In this document: positions 17,800-27,231 of the stretch, one piece after another
Layout: every line of letters begins with the position of its first letter
Position numbering within the stretch: position 1 is the first letter of the stretch
Program-made: the position numbers and the translations under genes
The notes under the pieces: generated by a model
Told to the model about the DNA's origin: nothing
The model's database searches: none
Seen by the model: only the letters and a program-made list of their open reading frames with translations
NCBI RefSeq assembly: GCF_000787375.1
Contig: NZ_JRJU01000009.1
Location: forward strand, 62,001 to 126,000
Origin: Halalkalibacter okhensis
Lineage (GTDB): Bacteria; Bacillota; Bacilli; Bacillales; Bacillaceae_D
Reading direction: 5' to 3'
DNA length: 64,000 nt

Positions 17800-18507
17800 T
17801 TAGACGCCTCGCTTATTCCCCCAAATAAGGGTATGGAGCTGCGGCAATACCTTTGCATCATTCATAACATGAGATTTTGTCGCTTTTTCAATCAACCACT
17901 CATAGCGTTTTAATAAGGTTGAGAGTAAAGCATGATCGTCGGTTGTAGCTACGTCTTCATTACCGATTTGTAAATAAAACGGTATATGGGGATAGCGCGA
18001 ATGAATGAGTTCTGCAAAACGAAAGTCTTCATCATCAAAGACAACGACTTTCAAACTAACGTTTCTTTCTTCTAATTGTTTTATATAAAAATCTAGCTTT
18101 TCATAGTCTGTTTCCATTAATGAACTTGGTGGTTTTGGCGAGATCGTGACATCATCTATTTCTCTCATCCAATTTTGCCAAATAGATCCTTGTGTTTCAA
18201 CTGCCACTTTCCAACCTTGCTCATGGCAGAGGGTGACAAGATTAGCAATGCCTTTGTGCAGCGCAGGGTTTCCACCTGAGATTGTTACATGCGAGAACAA
18301 ATCTCCACCGATTTGCTTTAATTGCTCCACAATCGCCTCTGCTTCAAGCAATTCACTCCGAGCCGATCCATCCCACGTAAAGCGGGAATCACACCAAGAA
18401 CAGGAGTAATCACACCCTCCTGTTCTGACAAACATCGTTTTTTGTCCAATGACCATCCCTTCACCTTGTATCGTTGGACCAAACACTTCCATTACCGGGA
18501 TCTTCAT
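17800..18507 (-). CDS. queE: 7-carboxy-7-deazaguanine synthase (radical SAM)
   Basis: A 235-residue radical SAM enzyme converting 6-carboxytetrahydropterin to 7-carboxy-7-deazaguanine. The [4Fe-4S] motif is CDYSCSWC (Cx3Cx2C). The opening [17 protein letters not shown] is typical of QueE, and [11 protein letters not shown] binds SAM. The start ATG overlaps the queD stop by four bases and is preceded by CGGAGGAG; an upstream in-frame ATG at 18579 lies within queD. Position in the operon matches Bacillus. Confidence 0.93.
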   Translation of the reverse strand: MKIPVMEVFGPTIQGEGMVIGQKTMFVRTGGCDYSCSWCDSRFTWDGSARSELLEAEAIVEQLKQIGGDLFSHVTISGGNPALHKGIANLVTLCHEQGWKVAVETQGSIWQNWMREIDDVTISPKPPSSLMETDYEKLDFYIKQLEERNVSLKVVVFDDEDFRFAELIHSRYPHIPFYLQIGNEDVATTDDHALLSTLLKRYEWLIEKATKSHVMNDAKVLPQLHTLIWGNKRGV

Positions 18508-18929
18508 GCTAACTCCTCCGGTTTCGGACGGTACACGACATAGCTTGTTGGTGTTTCGCGAACGACAACTTGCAGGCAATTCGGTTTGTTATCTTGAGTT
18601 TGCAACTTAGCCTGAATGGCTTTCCAAATTTGCTCTGCTACTCGTTCTGTTGTTGGGAACACCTCTTTAAATTCTGGGTGATCATTTAGGACCGAATGAT
18701 CGAAGCGTTTATGAACAATATCTTTTATTTGTTTAAAGTTAATCAAAAATCCCAAATCATCTAACGTATCTCCACCAATCGTAATATTAATAAAGTACGT
18801 ATGGCCGTGCATGTTTTTACATTGGCCAGCTGCGTCATTTGGGATAAAGTGTGCCGCAGCTACATGCATATCTTTATTTAATTCATAGCGGTACGAGTGT
18901 GGCACTTGTGGGTAGAACTGCTGCATCAT
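18504..18929 (-). CDS. queD: 6-carboxy-5,6,7,8-tetrahydropterin synthase
   Basis: A 141-residue 6-pyruvoyl-tetrahydropterin-synthase-like enzyme converting dihydroneopterin triphosphate to 6-carboxytetrahydropterin. The zinc histidines are in MHVAAAHF and NMHGHTY; CKNMHGH carries the catalytic Cys; DHSVLND matches the conserved His/Asp region. RBS GGAGG. It overlaps both queC (upstream) and queE (downstream) by four bases, so the operon is translationally coupled. Confidence 0.93.
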   Translation of the reverse strand: MMQQFYPQVPHSYRYELNKDMHVAAAHFIPNDAAGQCKNMHGHTYFINITIGGDTLDDLGFLINFKQIKDIVHKRFDHSVLNDHPEFKEVFPTTERVAEQIWKAIQAKLQTQDNKPNCLQVVVRETPTSYVVYRPKPEELA

Positions 18930-19594
18930 ACGTCACTACCTCCTTGTTTTTCTTTCAGGTAGTCTTCTAAGCCCTTTTTACGTAAATTGCACGATGGACA
19001 TTCCCCGCAACCATCACCACGTATACCATGATAACACGTTAACGTTTTTTCTCTAATGAAAGCAAGGGCATCTAACTGATCAGCTAGCTTCCACGTCTCG
19101 GCCTTATTTAACCACATAAGCGGAGTATGAATGACAAACTGCTCATCCATAGCTAGATTTAGCGTGACATTTAATGATTTTACAAAACTATCTCGACAAT
19201 CGGGGTAGCCGCTAAAATCCGTCTCACAAACACCAGTAATAATATGACGAGCCCCAATAGCTTGGGCATATACTGCAGCAAATGACAAGAATAAGTGGTT
19301 ACGACCAGGGACAAACGTGGAAGGAAGCTCACCGTTCTCCCCTTCTTTTACCTCTATATCCTTTCTTGTTAGAGCATTGGCTGATAGTTGGTTAATTAAC
19401 GTCATATCAAGCACATGAAAAGATACACCTAATTCCTCGGCTATCTCACGTGCACATTCAATTTCATCATGGTGGCGCTGTCCGTAGTCAAAAGTAACTG
19501 TAGCTACTTCTTGGAATTGATCAAGAGCCCATAACAGGCATGTGGTACTATCTTGACCACCACTAAAAACAACGACCGCTTTTTCATTTCTCAT
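18926..19594 (-). CDS. queC: 7-cyano-7-deazaguanine (preQ0) synthase
   Basis: A 222-residue ATP-dependent enzyme converting 7-carboxy-7-deazaguanine and ammonia to preQ0. The PP-loop is [13 protein letters not shown] at the N-terminus; the C-terminal zinc site is in [16 protein letters not shown]. First gene of the four-gene queuosine operon, downstream of a class-I preQ1 riboswitch about 220 bases upstream. RBS AAGGAGA. Confidence 0.94.
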   Translation of the reverse strand: MRNEKAVVVFSGGQDSTTCLLWALDQFQEVATVTFDYGQRHHDEIECAREIAEELGVSFHVLDMTLINQLSANALTRKDIEVKEGENGELPSTFVPGRNHLFLSFAAVYAQAIGARHIITGVCETDFSGYPDCRDSFVKSLNVTLNLAMDEQFVIHTPLMWLNKAETWKLADQLDALAFIREKTLTCYHGIRGDGCGECPSCNLRKKGLEDYLKEKQGGSDV

Positions 19595-19779
19595 GTCTCA
19601 TTTCTCCTTTATTCTAAAAGTTTACAGTCGAACGACGTCGTCAACAGAAACTCCTTTTGAAGAAAGAGCATTCGATCACTCCAAACGGGTATATTTGTTC
19701 TTTTTCACTCATATTGTCTATTTGTTAGGGTACGTTATGAGTAGTTCTAAAAACGAACGAAATATTGTCTACTTAACGA

Positions 19780-19809
19780 CAAGAAAACTGTACCAATTGT
19801 TGTACAGTT
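19780..19809 (-). terminator. Riboswitch expression-platform terminator
   Basis: On the minus strand AACTGTAC pairs with GTACAGTT around an eight-base loop and is followed by TTCTT, five bases downstream of the preQ1 aptamer. Ligand binding would favour this hairpin and stop transcription into queC. The remaining 185 bases down to queC show no ORF. Confidence 0.7.
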
Positions 19810-19813
19810 AACA

Positions 19814-19849
19814 CCTTAGTTTTTTATAGAGGGAGTTTGCGAACCTCTT
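19814..19849 (-). ncRNA. PreQ1 class-I riboswitch aptamer
   Basis: The minus strand reads AGAGGTTCGCAAAC, then TCCCTCTA, then TAAAAAACTAAGG: the P1 stem (AGAGG/CCTCT), C-rich loop and A-rich tail of the preQ1-I aptamer, nearly identical to the Bacillus queC leader. It controls the queC-D-E-F operon. Confidence 0.93.
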
Positions 19850-19976
19850 GTCTTATTACCACTATATATAATAGCACAAAAGTATTCTAGGTCGCTATTC
19901 TTTTCACTTTCATATAAAGTTGGTAAAATAACTGTTGTAGGAAAATTTATACATAATAGAAAAGAGGAATGATTCT

Positions 19977-21209
19977 ATGTCAACCTTTCAAGAGAATCTA
20001 GAGAAATATGCAGAGCTTGCGGTGAAAGTCGGTGTGAACATTCAACCAGGACAAACACTCGTAGTTAGAACTCCTTTAAATGCAGCAGATTATGTTCGTG
20101 CAGTTGCTAAAAAAGCATACGAAGCCGGTGCAAAAAATGTCCATGTTGAATGGAGCGATGAAGAGCTAACAAAAACGAAGTATGAGCTAGCACCAGATGA
20201 AGCATTTCATGAATTTCCAGAATGGGTAGCAAAAGGCTATGAAGAAATGGCTGAAAATGGAGCAGCTTTCTTAAGCATTACTGGATCAAATCCCGACTTA
20301 CTAAAAGATGCAGATCCTGAACGTGTATCAAATGCCAACAAATCAAGTGGAAAAGCAATGGAAGGCTTCCGTTCTTACATTATGTCCGACAAAATTAGCT
20401 GGTCGATCGTTGCTGTTCCTTCGGCTGGATGGGCAAAAAAAGTATTCCCAGAAGACTCAGAAGAAAAAGCAGTTGAAAAGCTTTGGGACGCCATCTTTGC
20501 CGCCACTCGAATTAACCAAGCTGACCCTGTTTCAGCATGGCAAGAGCATCTTTCATTACTTGATGAGAAAATGAACGCGTTAAATGAAAAACATTACCAC
20601 GCTCTTCACTATACGTCTGAAGGAACAGACTTAGTCATTGAATTACCTGAAACTCATTTATGGGTAAGTGGTGGAAGCATTAATAAGGACGGCGTACAAT
20701 TTGTTGCAAATATGCCAACAGAAGAGGTCTTTACTTCAGCGAAGAAAACCGGTGTAAACGGAACCGTCTCAAGTACAAAGCCATTAAATTACGGCGGTAC
20801 ACTGATTAATAACTTCTCACTGACATTTAAAGACGGAAAAGTCATTGATTATAAAGCCGAAGAAGGATATGAAACGTTGAAGCGATTACTTGATACGGAT
20901 GAAGGGGCTCGTTTCATTGGAGAAGTTGCTCTCGTCCCTCATAAATCACCTATTTCTGATACGAATATCCTTTTTTACAATACGCTATTTGATGAAAATG
21001 CATCAAACCACCTAGCGATCGGATCTGCCTACGCTTTTTGTATCGAAGGTGGAAAAGAGATGAATAAGGAAGAGCTTGAGAAAAACGGCTTAAATACAAG
21101 CCTAACACATGTAGATTTCATGATTGGATCAGCGGATATGAACATCGATGGTGTGTACGAAGATGGCAAACGTGAGCCGATCTTCCGTGACGGGAATTGG
21201 GCGTTTTAA
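19977..21209 (+). CDS. Aminopeptidase, M29 family (AmpS/AmpT type)
   Basis: A 410-residue cytosolic metallo-aminopeptidase that releases N-terminal residues from peptides using two divalent metals. Family features: MSTFQENLEKYAELAVKVG start, IQPGQTLVVRTPL, and in the C-terminal catalytic domain EVALVPHKSPIS, NASNHLAIGSAYAF and THVDFMIGSADM, which supply Glu/His/Asp metal ligands. Length matches the family. RBS AGAGGAATG. It is monocistronic; a hairpin terminator follows at 21239. Confidence 0.92.
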   Translation: MSTFQENLEKYAELAVKVGVNIQPGQTLVVRTPLNAADYVRAVAKKAYEAGAKNVHVEWSDEELTKTKYELAPDEAFHEFPEWVAKGYEEMAENGAAFLSITGSNPDLLKDADPERVSNANKSSGKAMEGFRSYIMSDKISWSIVAVPSAGWAKKVFPEDSEEKAVEKLWDAIFAATRINQADPVSAWQEHLSLLDEKMNALNEKHYHALHYTSEGTDLVIELPETHLWVSGGSINKDGVQFVANMPTEEVFTSAKKTGVNGTVSSTKPLNYGGTLINNFSLTFKDGKVIDYKAEEGYETLKRLLDTDEGARFIGEVALVPHKSPISDTNILFYNTLFDENASNHLAIGSAYAFCIEGGKEMNKEELEKNGLNTSLTHVDFMIGSADMNIDGVYEDGKREPIFRDGNWAF

Positions 21210-21238
21210 TTCCAGGTTGACCTCTACTTGAACCAATT

Positions 21239-21283
21239 AGGGGGTGTCTTAAAGGTTGATTTTTAACTTTTAGGACACCCCTT
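21239..21283 (+). terminator. Terminator (GGGTGTCT family)
   Basis: AGGGGTGTCTTAAAGGTT pairs imperfectly with AACTTTTAGGACACCCCT, following the aminopeptidase gene. Confidence 0.7.
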
Positions 21284-21366
21284 AAACTATTTCCTAAACT
21301 TACCTCCCCTTTTTATTCGTTTATTGGTAAGACTAACCGTAAAGACGTTAAAAGGAGGATTTTTCT

Positions 21367-21612
21367 ATGGCCAATCCATATTTATGTCCTAATTGTAAAA
21401 CGAACCGTTCGCGCTTTAATTTAATTCAGCAAGTGGCCACACCTGTAAAAATTGATGCCAGGAGTGGTGATTTAATTGAACAGTATGAAAATAACGATGC
21501 AGGTCCTTTACACATGACCTATCGAGGCCCAGAATTGCGCGTTCAATGCGCAACATGCGGTTTGATCGAAGAAGAAAGAATGTTTGTCAAAAGAGCACAA
21601 CAACAGCAATAG
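21367..21612 (+). CDS. Small zinc-ribbon protein
   Basis: An 81-residue protein with CPNC near the N-terminus (residues 7-10) and CATC near residue 59, forming a likely four-Cys zinc ribbon around a beta-rich middle. It ends in a Gln-rich tail. RBS AAAGGAGG. Function unknown; the family appears to be a Bacillus-specific small protein, possibly nucleic-acid binding (inference from the zinc ribbon only). Confidence 0.7.
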   Translation: MANPYLCPNCKTNRSRFNLIQQVATPVKIDARSGDLIEQYENNDAGPLHMTYRGPELRVQCATCGLIEEERMFVKRAQQQQ

Positions 21613-21639
21613 GAGCCACTAATGGCTCCTATTGCTTTA
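21605..21639. terminator. Bidirectional terminator
   Basis: GCAATAGGAGCC and GGCTCCTATTGC form a 12-pair stem between convergent genes. Confidence 0.85.
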
Positions 21640-22800
21640 GTCGAATATTGATAATGCTTGCTTTCCTAATAAAAAACTTCCTATCGCGTAGGCTTCAGCC
21701 TGATCTCTTACTTTCATGGACCTCGTAGTTGTGCCTTCATAGACGTAAAGTTCGTATGGCCTATATGTTGGCTTCTCATCAAAGGCTCTACTTAAATATC
21801 TCGCTGTTTCATTAAGGCCATGATTTCCTCGATACATCACTTCATAAAAAGAGACAAATCCATGCATCACACCATTGTAACGAATCGTTTGTACGGGAAC
21901 ACCATGTTCGGCAAGACGTTTTGCATAAGCTTCGCCTTCATCACGAAGAGGATCAAATTCTGCCGTAATGACGATTGCAGGAGGTAATTGATAAAGGTTC
22001 TCTGCATCTAGCGGAGAGGTATATGCATGAATCCATAATGATTCATCTGGTGTATACGTGTCACGAGCTCGTAACATAACACTACGCGAGAGCAAGTAAT
22101 ACCCACTGTCATAAGTCTTTCTTGAGTCGAACTCAATGTCTTGGAAGGTCGTTAACGGATAGAGAAGAGCCTGTGCTTTAATGTCCGGACCATTCCGGTC
22201 TCTTGCCATAAGAGAAACAACCGTTGCAATGTTTCCTCCAGCACTATCTCCAGCAACAGCGATCTTAGTAGAGTCTCCACCAAGCTCTTCTGCATGTTCA
22301 TGTGCCCAAACAAGAGCATCATAACTATCCTCAATTGCGGCTGGGAATGGATGCTTAGGCGCAACACGGTATCCTACTGCAATGACAATGCTATTCGTTC
22401 TCGATGCAAGTGCACGAACAATATTATCATGGGTATGAATGCTACCGTACCCTTCCATAAAGGCACCACCGTGGTAATACAAGATAATCGGGTGAGGACC
22501 TTCTTCAATGGGACGATACATCTTCCCTTCAATGGTGGTTCCGTCAGAGACTGGAATTTCGATCATTTTATTTGTAAATCTAGGCGCTTGGCTACTAGAT
22601 AAAAATTTGGGCGCTCTCATATCTGGTGTAACAAGATTATGGTGAACAGCATGAAGCAATACCGCTGTTTTCGGAGGTACTTTTCCCGCTTCTGTATGTG
22701 ACCAATAATGTACAGAAAGGATAACCAAAAGGGAACTAACGACAAATCCTAGTGACGCAATCATCATCCATATGCCTAGTTTTTCAAATCCTACTTTCAT
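21637..22800 (-). CDS. Alpha/beta hydrolase, HSL-type esterase with N-terminal membrane anchor
   Basis: A 387-residue esterase/lipase of the hormone-sensitive-lipase family. A hydrophobic anchor spans about residues 9-30. The oxyanion motif is YHGGAFMEG; the nucleophile elbow is GDSAGGN; the acid and His are in AEFDPLRDEG and GVMHGF. A C-terminal segment of about 60 residues follows the usual catalytic domain. The start is ATG 22800 after GAGGGGTGA; GTG 22815 is an alternative. Likely membrane-anchored and facing outside. Substrate unknown. Confidence 0.85.
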   Translation of the reverse strand: MKVGFEKLGIWMMIASLGFVVSSLLVILSVHYWSHTEAGKVPPKTAVLLHAVHHNLVTPDMRAPKFLSSSQAPRFTNKMIEIPVSDGTTIEGKMYRPIEEGPHPIILYYHGGAFMEGYGSIHTHDNIVRALASRTNSIVIAVGYRVAPKHPFPAAIEDSYDALVWAHEHAEELGGDSTKIAVAGDSAGGNIATVVSLMARDRNGPDIKAQALLYPLTTFQDIEFDSRKTYDSGYYLLSRSVMLRARDTYTPDESLWIHAYTSPLDAENLYQLPPAIVITAEFDPLRDEGEAYAKRLAEHGVPVQTIRYNGVMHGFVSFYEVMYRGNHGLNETARYLSRAFDEKPTYRPYELYVYEGTTTRSMKVRDQAEAYAIGSFLLGKQALSIFD

Positions 22801-22963
22801 AGCGTCACCCCTCAATAAAAAAGTCAGACTATTTCTATACTTTTATTATATCAGAAAAAGATTTCTTCGATAAGACATTATCACAATTTTTTATACATTT
22901 TTACATATTTTACGCAAGTTTTTTTAGAATGTGATTACCTTGCCTTTGTTTTCATTCATAGAA

Positions 22964-23008
22964 GGGGTTATCCTATAAGGCATACGTTTCACCTTATAGG
23001 ATAACCCC
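22964..23008 (-). terminator. msrA terminator
   Basis: GGGGTTATCCTATAAGG pairs perfectly with CCTTATAGGATAACCCC around an 11-base loop, just past msrA. No long T run, so partly inferred. Confidence 0.6.
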
Positions 23009-23019
23009 TCGTGGAAGCA

Positions 23020-23550
23020 TTACTCCCAGTGCGATTCAATAAATTCATTCCGGCCTGATATTCTCCTATCTTCTTTATATTCATTTGGACTTTTTTTATA
23101 AAAATATTGATGCTTCTCATCTGCAGCATAAAAGGTCGAAGCTTCTATAATTCCTGTTACAATAGGTTTCGCAAAACGTTTGCTATTTACCAACTCTTCT
23201 TTTGATTTCATTGCTTTTTCTTTTTGTTCCCGATTATGATAAAAAATAGCCGTTCTATACTGAGGTCCTCGATCATGGAATTGTCCATCTGGATCAGTAG
23301 GGTCTATTTGTGGCCAATAAAGCGAAAGCAACTTATCGTAAGCAAACACTTTCGGATCGTATGTAATTTGCACCACTTCATAATGTCCACTATCCCCAGA
23401 TTTTACTTGCTCATATGTAGGATCTTCAACATGTCCACCCATAAATCCAGACTCTACTTTTATAATGCCAGGTAATTCATCAAATGGCTGAACCATACAC
23501 CAAAAGCATCCCCCTGCAAATGTTGCTTTCTCATAGTTTAATTCACTCAT
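23020..23550 (-). CDS. msrA: Peptide methionine-S-sulfoxide reductase MsrA
   Basis: A 176-residue enzyme reducing methionine-(S)-sulfoxide. The active site is GGCFWC near residue 12, with a Cys nucleophile (not selenocysteine, although the genome encodes selenoproteins). GHVEDPTYEQV, HYEVVQITYDP and DPTDPDGQFHDRG are family signatures. The start ATG 23550 follows GAAGGGG. No msrB is adjacent. Confidence 0.94.
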   Translation of the reverse strand: MSELNYEKATFAGGCFWCMVQPFDELPGIIKVESGFMGGHVEDPTYEQVKSGDSGHYEVVQITYDPKVFAYDKLLSLYWPQIDPTDPDGQFHDRGPQYRTAIFYHNREQKEKAMKSKEELVNSKRFAKPIVTGIIEASTFYAADEKHQYFYKKSPNEYKEDRRISGRNEFIESHWE

Positions 23551-23764
23551 ACTATTCCCCTTCTTCCTATAATTATTGATCATTTAGTCATTGAATTTCT
23601 AATTTCTTTGGCTTTCAAATAGTCGAAAAGTTCAATATTATGCTGGTAACGTAATATGAAACGGATATCCTTTTTTTCAGCATCCTTCCTTGTACTTTTC
23701 CCATCCTAATTTCATTGCATGCAACAATTCCAATTTACCATTTAGCTGTTAGGCTAGAGCCTAG

Positions 23765-23791
23765 ACAATGTGCGGGCATCTGCATAGGATA
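23765..23791 (+). promoter_or_regulatory. Strong sigma-K promoter match before the YuzF-like gene
   Basis: AC (23765-23766), 16 bases, CATAGGATA (23783-23791): full match to AC-N16/17-CATANNNTA, 35 bases upstream of the start codon. Confidence 0.7.
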
Positions 23792-23826
23792 ACAGTGGAT
23801 TTAAAAGTTAAAGGAGGACATTTTTC

Positions 23827-24090
23827 ATGCATTATCAAAACGCCACCCCTAATTCTACTGAACATAATCGTCCACAAATGGTTGCCGGTGTAGATCCTTA
23901 TATGATTCAAACATTTCAATCTCTATTACGTACTAATGTCGTAGTTCAAACAACGGAAGGACTTGTCCGCGGAGTTGTTGCTGATGTGAAAGCAGATCAC
24001 GTTGTTATAGATGTAAAGAATTGTCCGTTTTTTGTGCGCATTCAACAAATTGTATGGGTAAAGCCTTCTATTTACAGAGAAGAAGATTAA
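23827..24090 (+). CDS. yuzF: YuzF-family (DUF2642) protein, probable spore protein
   Basis: An 87-residue protein with the DUF2642 beta-barrel-like core (QSLLRTNVVVQTTEGLV, VVADVKADHVVID, FVRIQQIVWVKP). Found widely in Bacillus spores' regulons; YuzF itself is uncharacterised. RBS AAAGGAGGAC. A sigma-K consensus promoter stands directly upstream, which supports late mother-cell expression and a coat-related place. No signal peptide. Confidence 0.75.
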   Translation: MHYQNATPNSTEHNRPQMVAGVDPYMIQTFQSLLRTNVVVQTTEGLVRGVVADVKADHVVIDVKNCPFFVRIQQIVWVKPSIYREED

Positions 24091-24130
24091 TGAACATGTG
24101 CTGATTTACAAAATTGGATCCAGTTAGCAA

Positions 24131-24171
24131 AAGAGGTGCCCTCAAGGTTACATTGACCTTTTGGACACCTT
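24131..24171 (+). terminator. Terminator of the YuzF-like gene
   Basis: AAGAGGTGCCCTCAAGGT pairs with ACCTTTTGGACACCTT with minor mismatches; a diverged member of the GGTGTCTCAAAAGG hairpin family. Confidence 0.6.
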
Positions 24172-24206
24172 CTAATTTCATGGACATGCTCCTTCTAAAG
24201 ATGCTC

Positions 24207-24506
24207 TTACTCTTGAACCTCATATACAAAGTCGATTTCTTCACTCTTCCGACTAAACTTCACTTTCAAATTATGACCTTTAAAATACCATAAATCTTCT
24301 TCCTCAACATAGAAAGTGATTCCATCAATCTCTTCTTTTGCACCGATGACAGAAGGTGTTTCTTGGTTAATCCCTAACGAAAAACCACTTTGAATCGATC
24401 CACATCCTCCATACCTTGCAAAGAAACGAACAAATTCACCTTCACCTTTTAAATTAAGTTCCTCTTTAAACCACTGCAATGCTGGTTTTGTAATTTGTAT
24501 ATTCAT
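24207..24506 (-). CDS. HesB/IscA-like protein, YneR type (Cys form)
   Basis: A 99-residue protein of the Gram-positive YneR-type HesB-like family. It has RYGGCGSIQSGFSLGI, where the Cys occupies the position that is selenocysteine in the two HesB-like genes at 27232 and 29449. Unlike bona fide IscA it lacks the C-terminal Cys pair. RBS AGGGAG. Monocistronic. Role in Fe-S or metal handling is inferred from the fold; the family is uncharacterised. Confidence 0.82.
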   Translation of the reverse strand: MNIQITKPALQWFKEELNLKGEGEFVRFFARYGGCGSIQSGFSLGINQETPSVIGAKEEIDGITFYVEEEDLWYFKGHNLKVKFSRKSEEIDFVYEVQE

Positions 24507-24674
24507 CTACGTCACTCCCTATTTACACACCTAACTTCTTCTTACACATCATATCAATATCTTTCATGACTTGTCTATGAAAGACGTTTTTAACTATTTA
24601 CCTGCATAAAAAAAGTTTCTCATTGTCAACTTTTTAACAAGTGTGCATACGATATTAAAAAGGAGGAATGAAAA

Positions 24675-24875
24675 ATGAGTATAACGAAACGCACATTGTA
24701 TTATGCTCATTTGTTCAATAAGATCGGTCTGCTTACAGACGAGCAAAAGAAACAATTAGAGAAATCATTACAAAAAAATAAAAATTCCATTTCATTATAT
24801 AAAGGAGTAAGTGAATTCTACCCATTTGTCATTTCAGTTGAAAGAGTAAGCTCGCTGAACTCTCAGAGACCATGA
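24675..24875 (+). CDS. Small hypothetical protein
   Basis: A 66-residue basic protein (MSITKRTLYYAHLFN, then a Lys-rich helix). Strong RBS AAAAAGGAGGAATG and a terminator-like hairpin at 24866-24897 (AGACCATGAAAA / TTTTCATGGTCT) that overlaps the end of the gene support a real small gene. Family not recognised. Confidence 0.5.
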   Translation: MSITKRTLYYAHLFNKIGLLTDEQKKQLEKSLQKNKNSISLYKGVSEFYPFVISVERVSSLNSQRP

Positions 24876-24897
24876 AAAGAGATTTTTCATGGTCTAA
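24866..24897 (+). terminator. Terminator of the small gene
   Basis: AGACCATGAAAA pairs with TTTTCATGGTCT around GAGAT; overlaps the last codons. No strong T run. Confidence 0.5.
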
Positions 24898-25017
24898 TAA
24901 ATATTCAAAATGAATGGACATTTGGGCTATATCAAAAATATTCCCCCCCACTAGTCAATACCCTAACTCCTTCCCGCTTATCGCATTAGGGCACTCATCA
25001 TGCAAAAAATACCCGAA

Positions 25018-25053
25018 CAAAAAAAGAGCCTAATTCGTATAAGAATTAAACTC
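25018..25053 (-). terminator. cheV terminator
   Basis: On the minus strand a stem with TAATTC / GAATTA and outer GAG/CTC pairs is followed by TTTTTTT, about 70 bases after cheV. The rest of the gap 24898-25124 shows nothing. Confidence 0.65.
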
Positions 25054-25124
25054 CATTCTCTCTTTTCCAAGCTCGTTATTTTCATAACCACAAAAATCAA
25101 ACCACTTCAGTGACTCTCTATTAT

Positions 25125-26030
25125 TTACCTTTCAACTAACTCATCTAGCCTTTCTACTAATTGAACAATTTCCGGTTTACTAATTTGATCGTCAGCTCCA
25201 ACTTTTTCACCTTTATGATATAGATCTGTCGTAATAAGTGAAGAGAAAATTACGACAGGAATGTGAGAAAGGTGTTCGCTTTCTTTAATCTTTAATGTTA
25301 AATGATGTCCATCCATTAAAGGCATTTCAATGTCAGTAATGACTAAGTCAACTTTACTTTGGATTTCTTCTTTTGTAAGGGAGGATAGGTATTCCCATGC
25401 ACTTTTTCCATTTTCAAAAAACTGAAGGTTCTCATACCCTGCCTCTGTTAATGTATCTTGTAATAATTTGCGTAATATCGTTGAATCTTCAGCAATGATC
25501 ATACGCTTAGTTGACCGTTTGCGATTACCTAATGCCCTTACCTTCTCCACACTTAATCCACTATCCGGATTTATATCTACTACAATCTTCTCATAATCTA
25601 GCAGCAATGCCATCATATCGTCCATTTTCACAATCCCAATCGTATGGCCCAAATTCCCTTGCGATAGGTCGCTTGGTTTTTCTATTTGCTCCCAAGAAAT
25701 ACGGTGAATTCTAGAAACGCTATGAACATGAAAAGCCACTTTCATTTTATTTAACTCTGATATAATAAATTTATCTTGTTCTGGTTGTTCTGATTTTGGG
25801 ATATTTAGCACCTTTGCTAAGTCAACAACCGGAATGACTTCTTGTCTCAACCGGATTACACCTTCGACGTGCTCATGATTGTTTGGTGTATCCGTGATTG
25901 GTAGTGGATTAATGATTTCTCTAACCTTTAATACATTTATACCAAATGTACTATTTCCTACCTGAAACATAACAATCTCTAACTCATTAGTACCACTCTC
26001 TAATAATATACCTTGCTGATTCATACTCAT
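25125..26030 (-). CDS. cheV: Chemotaxis coupling protein CheV (CheW-REC)
   Basis: A 301-residue chemotaxis adaptor. Residues about 10-155 are a CheW domain (ESGTNELEIVMFQVG, FGINVLKVREII, VEGVIRLRQEVIPVVDLAKVL) linking receptors to CheA; residues about 170-298 are a receiver domain with DLVITDIEMPLMDG (phosphoacceptor Asp) and a Lys in SKPEIV. Phosphorylation by CheA is known to support adaptation in Bacillus. The ATG at 26030 after GGGGGAAATGG is preferred to GTG 26054. Confidence 0.93.
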   Translation of the reverse strand: MSMNQQGILLESGTNELEIVMFQVGNSTFGINVLKVREIINPLPITDTPNNHEHVEGVIRLRQEVIPVVDLAKVLNIPKSEQPEQDKFIISELNKMKVAFHVHSVSRIHRISWEQIEKPSDLSQGNLGHTIGIVKMDDMMALLLDYEKIVVDINPDSGLSVEKVRALGNRKRSTKRMIIAEDSTILRKLLQDTLTEAGYENLQFFENGKSAWEYLSSLTKEEIQSKVDLVITDIEMPLMDGHHLTLKIKESEHLSHIPVVIFSSLITTDLYHKGEKVGADDQISKPEIVQLVERLDELVER

Positions 26031-26151
26031 TTTCCATTTCCCCCATATACCCACTTCTCGTTCGAGAACTAAGACGAATTACCTATAGTTTATAAGATTA
26101 ACTGCCCTTATCGCAAGAAAAATTTAGAAGATAAAGGGGAAAAACAAAAAA

Positions 26152-26200
26152 AACTCAAGCGATTGCCGTATAAAAATCGACTTATCGCTTGAGTCTTTAT
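26152..26200 (-). terminator. Terminator of the SurA-like lipoprotein gene
   Basis: ACTCAAGCGAT pairs with ATCGCTTGAGT around a 20-base loop, 16 bases after the stop codon. Confidence 0.65.
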
Positions 26201-26212
26201 TGTTTTATATCA

Positions 26213-26953
26213 TTAAACGTTAACTGTTACATCACTATCTTCTCTTAAATCGGAAAGAAGAATATCCATTTGCAGTTGATATTCAATTTCTCCTCGTACT
26301 TCGTCTAAGCTCGGAAGTTCTGCTTCACCTTCTGCTTCTGGCATTGCCGCAATGGCATCATCATAGAAGGCTTGAATGTCCTCTTCTGACACTTCAATAT
26401 CTGCAACTTTTTGCTCTACGAACTTATTGCTCTTCACGCTTTCTGCAACATCGTTGCGAAGCTCATCCATGTCTACACCTTGAGCTTCTAATAACTCTTG
26501 AAGTTGCTCCTCTGATTCAAGTCCAAACTGCCCCATTAAGTCTGTAACACCACTATCAATTTCTTCTTCTGTTGCTTCAATTCCTTCTTCGTTTGCAGCA
26601 TGTGTCACAAGAATAGAATTAATGATTCGATCTAGAACTTGATCTTTTACTTGATCTAAGTAGGCTGCGCCTTCTTCACTTTCAACATCAATACCTTGCA
26701 TAGCAAGCTGCATTGCTTCCTGCTCTAGCGAAGAGACATAAATCTCTCTATCCACTTCTTCTCCGTTTACAACTGCAATGACATCAGGAATATCTGATGT
26801 ATCTATTAGAGAATCCATTTCTTGTTGCTCACCATCAACTGGCTCTTCCGAAGCGACTGGCTCCTCCTCTGGTGTTGCTTCCTCATCTCCACCACAAGCA
26901 GCTAGTCCAAATGCTAGTGCACAAATACCAAATCCCATTACAAATTTCTTCAA
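26213..26953 (-). CDS. Secreted lipoprotein with SurA N-terminal-like chaperone domain
   Basis: A 246-residue lipoprotein: signal peptide KKFVMGFGICALAFGLAAC with lipobox LAAC at about residues 16-19, then an acidic linker and a helical domain (VVNGEEVDREIYVSSLEQEA, then DQVLDRIINSILVTHAANEEGI) typical of SurA_N. The PPIase parvulin domain found in PrsA is missing, so it is probably a pure extracytoplasmic chaperone. A TTG start at 26953 with GGAAGGAG ten bases upstream is preferred over TTG 26962. Very acidic overall, as seen in alkaliphile or halophile surface proteins. Confidence 0.82.
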   Translation of the reverse strand: MKKFVMGFGICALAFGLAACGGDEEATPEEEPVASEEPVDGEQQEMDSLIDTSDIPDVIAVVNGEEVDREIYVSSLEQEAMQLAMQGIDVESEEGAAYLDQVKDQVLDRIINSILVTHAANEEGIEATEEEIDSGVTDLMGQFGLESEEQLQELLEAQGVDMDELRNDVAESVKSNKFVEQKVADIEVSEEDIQAFYDDAIAAMPEAEGEAELPSLDEVRGEIEYQLQMDILLSDLREDSDVTVNV

Positions 26954-27198
26954 GTCAATCAAACTCCTTCCTTATCTCGAAAACCTTTGGTTATTGTAAC
27001 ATAAAAATAATTCAATTTCAGTGTGATTCCTTCTAATTACCTATTGTCACCTAAACACATGTACGCAATTATGAAAACTTGTGAAATGACTAATCGCATT
27101 AACACTTATTATGGCGTAGTCCACATAATTCAAAACCAAGTTATTTGAAAAACTATGTAAAAAAACTCAATTCTTATTTTTGAGAGCTTTTCGCTAAA

Positions 27199-27228
27199 AG
27201 AAGAGGGCCCACACGGCACCTCTTCTTT
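27199..27228 (-). terminator. Terminator of the HesB-like selenoprotein gene
   Basis: AAGAGG and CCTCTT with inner GCC/GGC pairs, directly after the TAA at 27232, followed by a T-rich stretch on the minus strand. Confidence 0.6.
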
Positions 27229-27231
27229 TCC

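Noticed and set aside
23020-23550. MsrA as a further selenoprotein
   Set aside because: The active-site codon is TGT (Cys in GGCFWC), with no in-frame TGA.
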